Source of the DNA: Endomychus coccineus
Lineage: Eukaryota > Arthropoda > Insecta > Coleoptera > Endomychidae
Length of the DNA stretch: 64,000 nt
NCBI GenBank assembly: GCA_958510875.1
Contig: OY294068.1
Span: 154,974,388-155,038,387, forward strand
Direction of reading: 5' to 3'
Shown here: piece after piece, positions 60,241 to 64,000 of the stretch
Position numbering within the stretch: position 1 is the stretch's first letter
How the letters are laid out: the number at the start of each line of letters is the position of its first letter
Program-made: the position numbers and the translations under genes
The notes under the pieces: generated by a model
The model's database searches: none
Told to the model about the DNA's origin: nothing
Seen by the model: the letters and a program-made list of their open reading frames with translations, nothing else

Positions 60241-60639
60241 GTTCATTTTGTTCAATCACAAATGCTCTTTGTTAAAGATTTTGGCTAGTTCTAGAGTTTC
60301 GGCGTTTACTACGTTTAAATTCATTGAACACGTATTTAGAGTAATAGTTTTTTTTCTTCGGTCTGGTATTTTCTCCAACCCCAAGTGAGCCACTAGGCCT
60401 TTGCGTGCATTTTCTAATAACTACATTAATAATTGTACCTTCGGAATGAATTATCACTTTGTGGTAAAACAATTTTTGGTATATAATTTTATTCATTTAA
60501 AATTCTATGTGTTCTCAATTATATACAATTCATTCGAAAAGTCGATATTTTGTGGAGATATTAAGTTTTACAACAATTAACTACCACGAAGCAGAAATAT
60601 TTATCATCCTCAAGGTAAGGTACTTGGTTGGGTCTACAT

Positions 60640-60834
60640 AAGGGCTCAGAATTATTGTATTCAAATGATTCAAGTATTTGAATATTCATAATTCAAATAC
60701 TTTGGAAAAAATATAATTTGATATTCAAATATTCAGATATCTAAATATTCGAATATCTGGATGATCAAAAATTTAATAATCTATGGTTTTCATATTCGGG
60801 GCAAGGATGAACATCGAAACGAATCCATCAATAG
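60640..60834. other. Low-complexity ATTCAAATATTC region
   Basis: Many overlapping ATTCAAAT/ATTTGAAT and GAATATC words, so the stretch is locally self-complementary. Next to the hAT remnant, it may be that element's subterminal region. Confidence 0.4.
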
Positions 60835-61488
60835 CACGGTCGTACATACAGGTCTGGGAACTCGAGGCTGTTTCCTATGTGAGAAGTGACTCCGCTAAGC
60901 GTCAACTGTCGCGTAGTACCAAAAAGGGTGGCGCAGTAGTCGAAATGTGTTCTCTGACAACTGTCATTCATGACTTGTAAACACAAGGAATACCTGCGTT
61001 TTTAGAAACAAATTACGAAACCGTGCATTGTGCCGAAATGCAAAACGGGGTACAAAAGTGTAAAACAAGAAACTTCTGTTTTTAAAGTGCCGAAAGATGC
61101 GGAAATCCGAAAAAAGTGGATGCTTGCGATTCCGGATAGAAATCGCTTTAACGAGGTCTTTTATGTGTGCGAGCATGTATAACGAAAAAGGGGAAGTTAT
61201 TTTTAAGGTGAGTAATACATTTTGACAAGAGTAACAGTTCTATTCCTCTCTCAAATCAAAATAGTAAATATTGCGTTGCGAGAAAAATTATTTTACTTAA
61301 AATGTGCGGTTATTATCAATCAATCTTTGTATTGTGGGGCTTGAAATTTGAACGATATGGCGCCTAATCCTGACATCAAACTTCGATCCAAGCGCAAGCT
61401 AGTGGCTGAGCGAGAAACTACGAGTTTGGCGACGCATAAGAGACTCATGTCAAACATACGAGTTCTCAGACCTGTATGTACGACCGTG
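60835..61488. mobile_element. P-superfamily non-autonomous element, copy 2
   Basis: 654 bases with the same ends as 46119-46682 but in opposite orientation. Flanks ATCAATAG (60827-60834) and ATCAATAA (61489-61496) match in 7 of 8 bases. Contains the same THAP exon on the plus strand, and about 100 extra bases. Confidence 0.85.
61012..61182 (+). pseudogene. THAP exon in P-type element copy 2
   Basis: Plus strand reads [20 protein letters not shown], then [20 protein letters not shown] and RNRFNEVFYVCEHV. Nearly the same protein as in copy 1, with slightly more of the C-terminal Cys region. Confidence 0.75.
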
Positions 61489-61509
61489 ATCAATAATAGT
61501 TGCCATCTA

Positions 61510-61880
61510 TCATAGAACATCAACGGAAAATGTTGAAGTTATCGAATATCTACATAAAGCATCAGTGTTTCACAGCCATTGTTATCGATGCACAAAAAAA
61601 ACTGCTTTGGATAATTTATTTCTGAACGAGTACCAAGAAACATCAAATGAAGTAGACAATTATTTTCTGAAATAATTCTTCAAAAAAATTGTTGTCCTTT
61701 GCAGTGGGGGAGAAATAATGAAGGTAAATATCAAACGCTATCAAAATATGCGAAGCGGTATCTTTCAATACCAGCCACATCAGTTCCGTCTGAGAGAGCA
61801 TTTTCGAGAGCTGGTAATTTAGTTTCAGTTAAACGATCTTGCTTAAAGTCAGATAACGTAAAAAAAATTGTTTTTTGAGT
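61510..61880 (+). pseudogene. hAT transposase C-terminal remnant
   Basis: Plus-strand text ALDNLFLNEYQETSNEVDNY, a stop, then YQTLSKYAKRYLSIPATSVP, SERAFSRAGNLVSVKRSCLK and SDNVKKIVF before TGA. The run SIPATSVPSERAFS is the hallmark of the hAT dimerisation domain. P-type element copy 2 is inserted directly upstream. Confidence 0.85.
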
Positions 61881-61889
61881 GAAAATTTA

Positions 61890-64000
61890 TAATTTTTGAT
61901 TTTGAATAAAAAATATACTGCAAATATTCGATAGGATTATAAAGAACTACTTGAATACTTAGATGCGAAAAATTCAGACTTCTAGTCTATATATTTTACT
62001 TATTTTGTCAACACTTATAATATAAATTCAGAAATTTTACCACTTCCACAAGGTGCTAGTTCTGTTGACCGGGCCATCTTTAAGATCGCCGAGGCTTTGG
62101 GCCAAGGTAGTAGCTGTGTTTTTGTAAGAGATGGAATATTCTTAAATTTTAACTTTACCATTTTTCAGTTCAACTCAATCACGCAATAGACCAAACCGCA
62201 ACCCGTTGAATCTCCACAACCCACGTATGAGAGTTCAATAAATAAATATTTTTAATAAACTAATTTTTTAGTATAAAACATTGTATAGTTGTTTTATTTT
62301 AGTATAACAATAAAAAGGATCTTGTTTGTATTTCACAAAGCGTGTGTTCAGGTATTTTCCTTATTATATTATTAAATTCGTCCTAGTTAGAAAATTTCAG
62401 AATTGTGGGACCTCTTGCCACTTCGGCGCCTCGGGCCACTACTCCTGCCTGTTGAGTTGATATTTTGGATTATTAAATGTACTTGGGCACATACATGATA
62501 CCCCAAGGCATAGGGTGCTATTACTTTAAATTTGATTGTGCTACTATAAATAAATACTGTTATAACTAATGGGAACAAATTTGAAAATACTATTTACTTA
62601 ACCACAAGCTTGTTCAGACACCTCTAAAGCAGGCAAACAGCTTGACCACGTAACCCTCTTGTCTATGATCAACCTATGTCTAGACCACGTGGAAAACATG
62701 TTCAGTGGGAAAATCCATGCAGTCAGTCAAAGTAGTGTTGGGAATAACCGATTTCTTTCAATAACCGACTTCTGAGTATTCAAGTGATATGAAAAACCGG
62801 GTGATTCACTTGACTTGAATGACGATCACTTGAGTTCTTTAGACTCGCTAGGGAATCGCATTGTTTCGTTGCATGTCGGTGCTGCATTCAATTCGCGTTA
62901 AGATTATGCAATGCAAATATTATATGCGCATTTGTTCGCCATTATGTTTTTCTATGGTTTCTACTTTCTTGATCTAAATAATTTTATGAAAAACAGAAAT
63001 ATATTCGGGTATGTTTTAATTGCTATATTATTAACTATTTGTATATTCATTATTTATAAGTAAATCACTTTATTTTTGGAAGTTTTGTTTTGTTTTAAAG
63101 TTATTTAAATTTTTATATTCTGTCCGAATTCATTTTTATACATTATTAGAATTTGTTTTTGTTCCTTTCTCGTTCTGTTTTATTAATATTTTTATTATTC
63201 TTGTTAGAAATTCATTATTATACCGAATTAAAAAAATAATGTTTATTTTATATTAGTTAGATAATGTTTTGACATAGCAGAATGTATTTCGTATTCGGAT
63301 TAGAGATGCAAGAAAAGTAACTATTCGTTACTCGAGTACTCGGTACCGGATAAGATTCGAAGTAACTAATACCAACATTAAAAAGTAATCGTTACTTTTT
63401 GCAAACAGTTACTCGATATTCCATAGAACTTTTTACCATGTAACGGATTGGATTTTGTATTCGAATTAAATCAACTAACTACCTATACCTATAGTATTCG
63501 TAACGTAACAGAATAAAATACCGAACAAGCATTGATCCTGATTGAACAGTCGACTTGATGCTTTGCTCCTCGGACTATAGAGACATGGCGCATTCATGCA
63601 TTGCACACTTGCTTGATTTGGTACATTGTTATGAATCATTGAATATTTTGGTCATCCCATATTATTATTGCGGATTAATATAATTAACAGAAACTTCGAT
63701 ACATGAAATATTAAGGAAATGATATATTTAGGGAGATAATTCTCAGCTTCTAATATTTCCTTAATTTGAATTTAGTAGTAGAATTAAGGGTTAGTATTCA
63801 CAAAATGTATTTAATCCAGTTCTTAAATTCACCAACCACTCCCAACACCACTTAATAAGATATACGGAGGACAAAGCACTTGGATGCCCAATTTTAGTTA
63901 TCGCAGTTTTTTTTTAAATGAAAAATACAATGAAATCTAAAAAAACTTTAAATTTAACATTTCTTAAAATAATATGTAATTAATTCAATACATATTCCGT
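61890..64000. other. Gene-free end of the window with possible hAT-type ends
   Basis: TAGTGTTGGGAATAACCGA at 62733 and the complement of GTGGTGTTGGGAGTGG at 63836-63851 could be ends of one small hAT-like element, but no target duplication is seen. Another hAT-like start, TAGAGATGCAAGAAAAGTAAC, lies at 63302. No gene is supported. Confidence 0.35.

Noticed and set aside
62733..63852. Possible complete hAT element
   Set aside because: The ends are only loosely complementary and no 8-bp duplication is seen; listed at low confidence only.

Overview
The window looks like nuclear DNA of an insect. It is very AT-rich, its genes are split by long GT-AG introns, and those introns are filled with insect-type transposable elements: mariner, Tc1-like, P-superfamily, hAT, Penelope-like, non-LTR and LTR elements, and many fold-back elements. 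I lean weakly to a beetle from the repeat repertoire; no marker fixes the species. I see no tRNA or rRNA gene, no CRISPR array and no bacterial operon.

Two conserved host genes can be assembled completely. (1) An Hsp110-class chaperone (Hsc70Cb) lies on the minus strand from 32680 to 6252. Its ten coding exons keep phase at every junction and give 841 residues. (2) The regulatory subunit of calcineurin (CanB) lies on the plus strand from 39141 to 58670. Its five coding exons give exactly 170 residues with four EF hands. Between them, on the minus strand (38811-35962), lie pieces of a THAP-domain gene. It would share a short head-to-head promoter with CanB, but it lacks the first half of the THAP domain and has a frameshift in the last exon.

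Layout. 1-6150: a segment present twice, each copy with hammerhead-like motifs, interrupted by a THAP-bearing element (1419-2512) and a fold-back element (3667-4841). 6252-32680: Hsc70Cb; its introns hold fold-back elements (9706-10822, 14356-14712, 19211-20270, 21970-22910, 27187-28061), a probable LTR with primer-binding site (12420-14080), short TIR elements, a dead mariner (24211-25408), a broken LINE (28480-29400) and Penelope-like fragments (29995-31330). 32681-35960: the Hsc70Cb promoter, where a hAT-type element (32920-33612) has split a heat shock element, then bare DNA. 35962-38811: THAP gene fragments. 39141-58670: CanB; intron 3 holds a nearly intact LINE (39840-43880), a P-type element (46119-46682), a dead LINE (47400-48480) and a 280-bp tandem array (49468-50605); intron 4 holds a THAP element with a Tc1-like transposon nested inside it (51840-55600) and a tandem hammerhead repeat (57730-58330). 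58671-64000: CanB 3' UTR, a second P-type element (60835-61488), a hAT transposase remnant and low-complexity DNA.

The most interesting items are: a short tandem repeat with an almost complete type I hammerhead fold (retrozyme-like); a two-copy mobile element with convergent 5' exons of a THAP gene and of a second gene; two P-superfamily deletion derivatives with 8-bp target duplications that still carry a THAP exon; and a hAT insertion whose target duplication left a usable heat shock element on each side.
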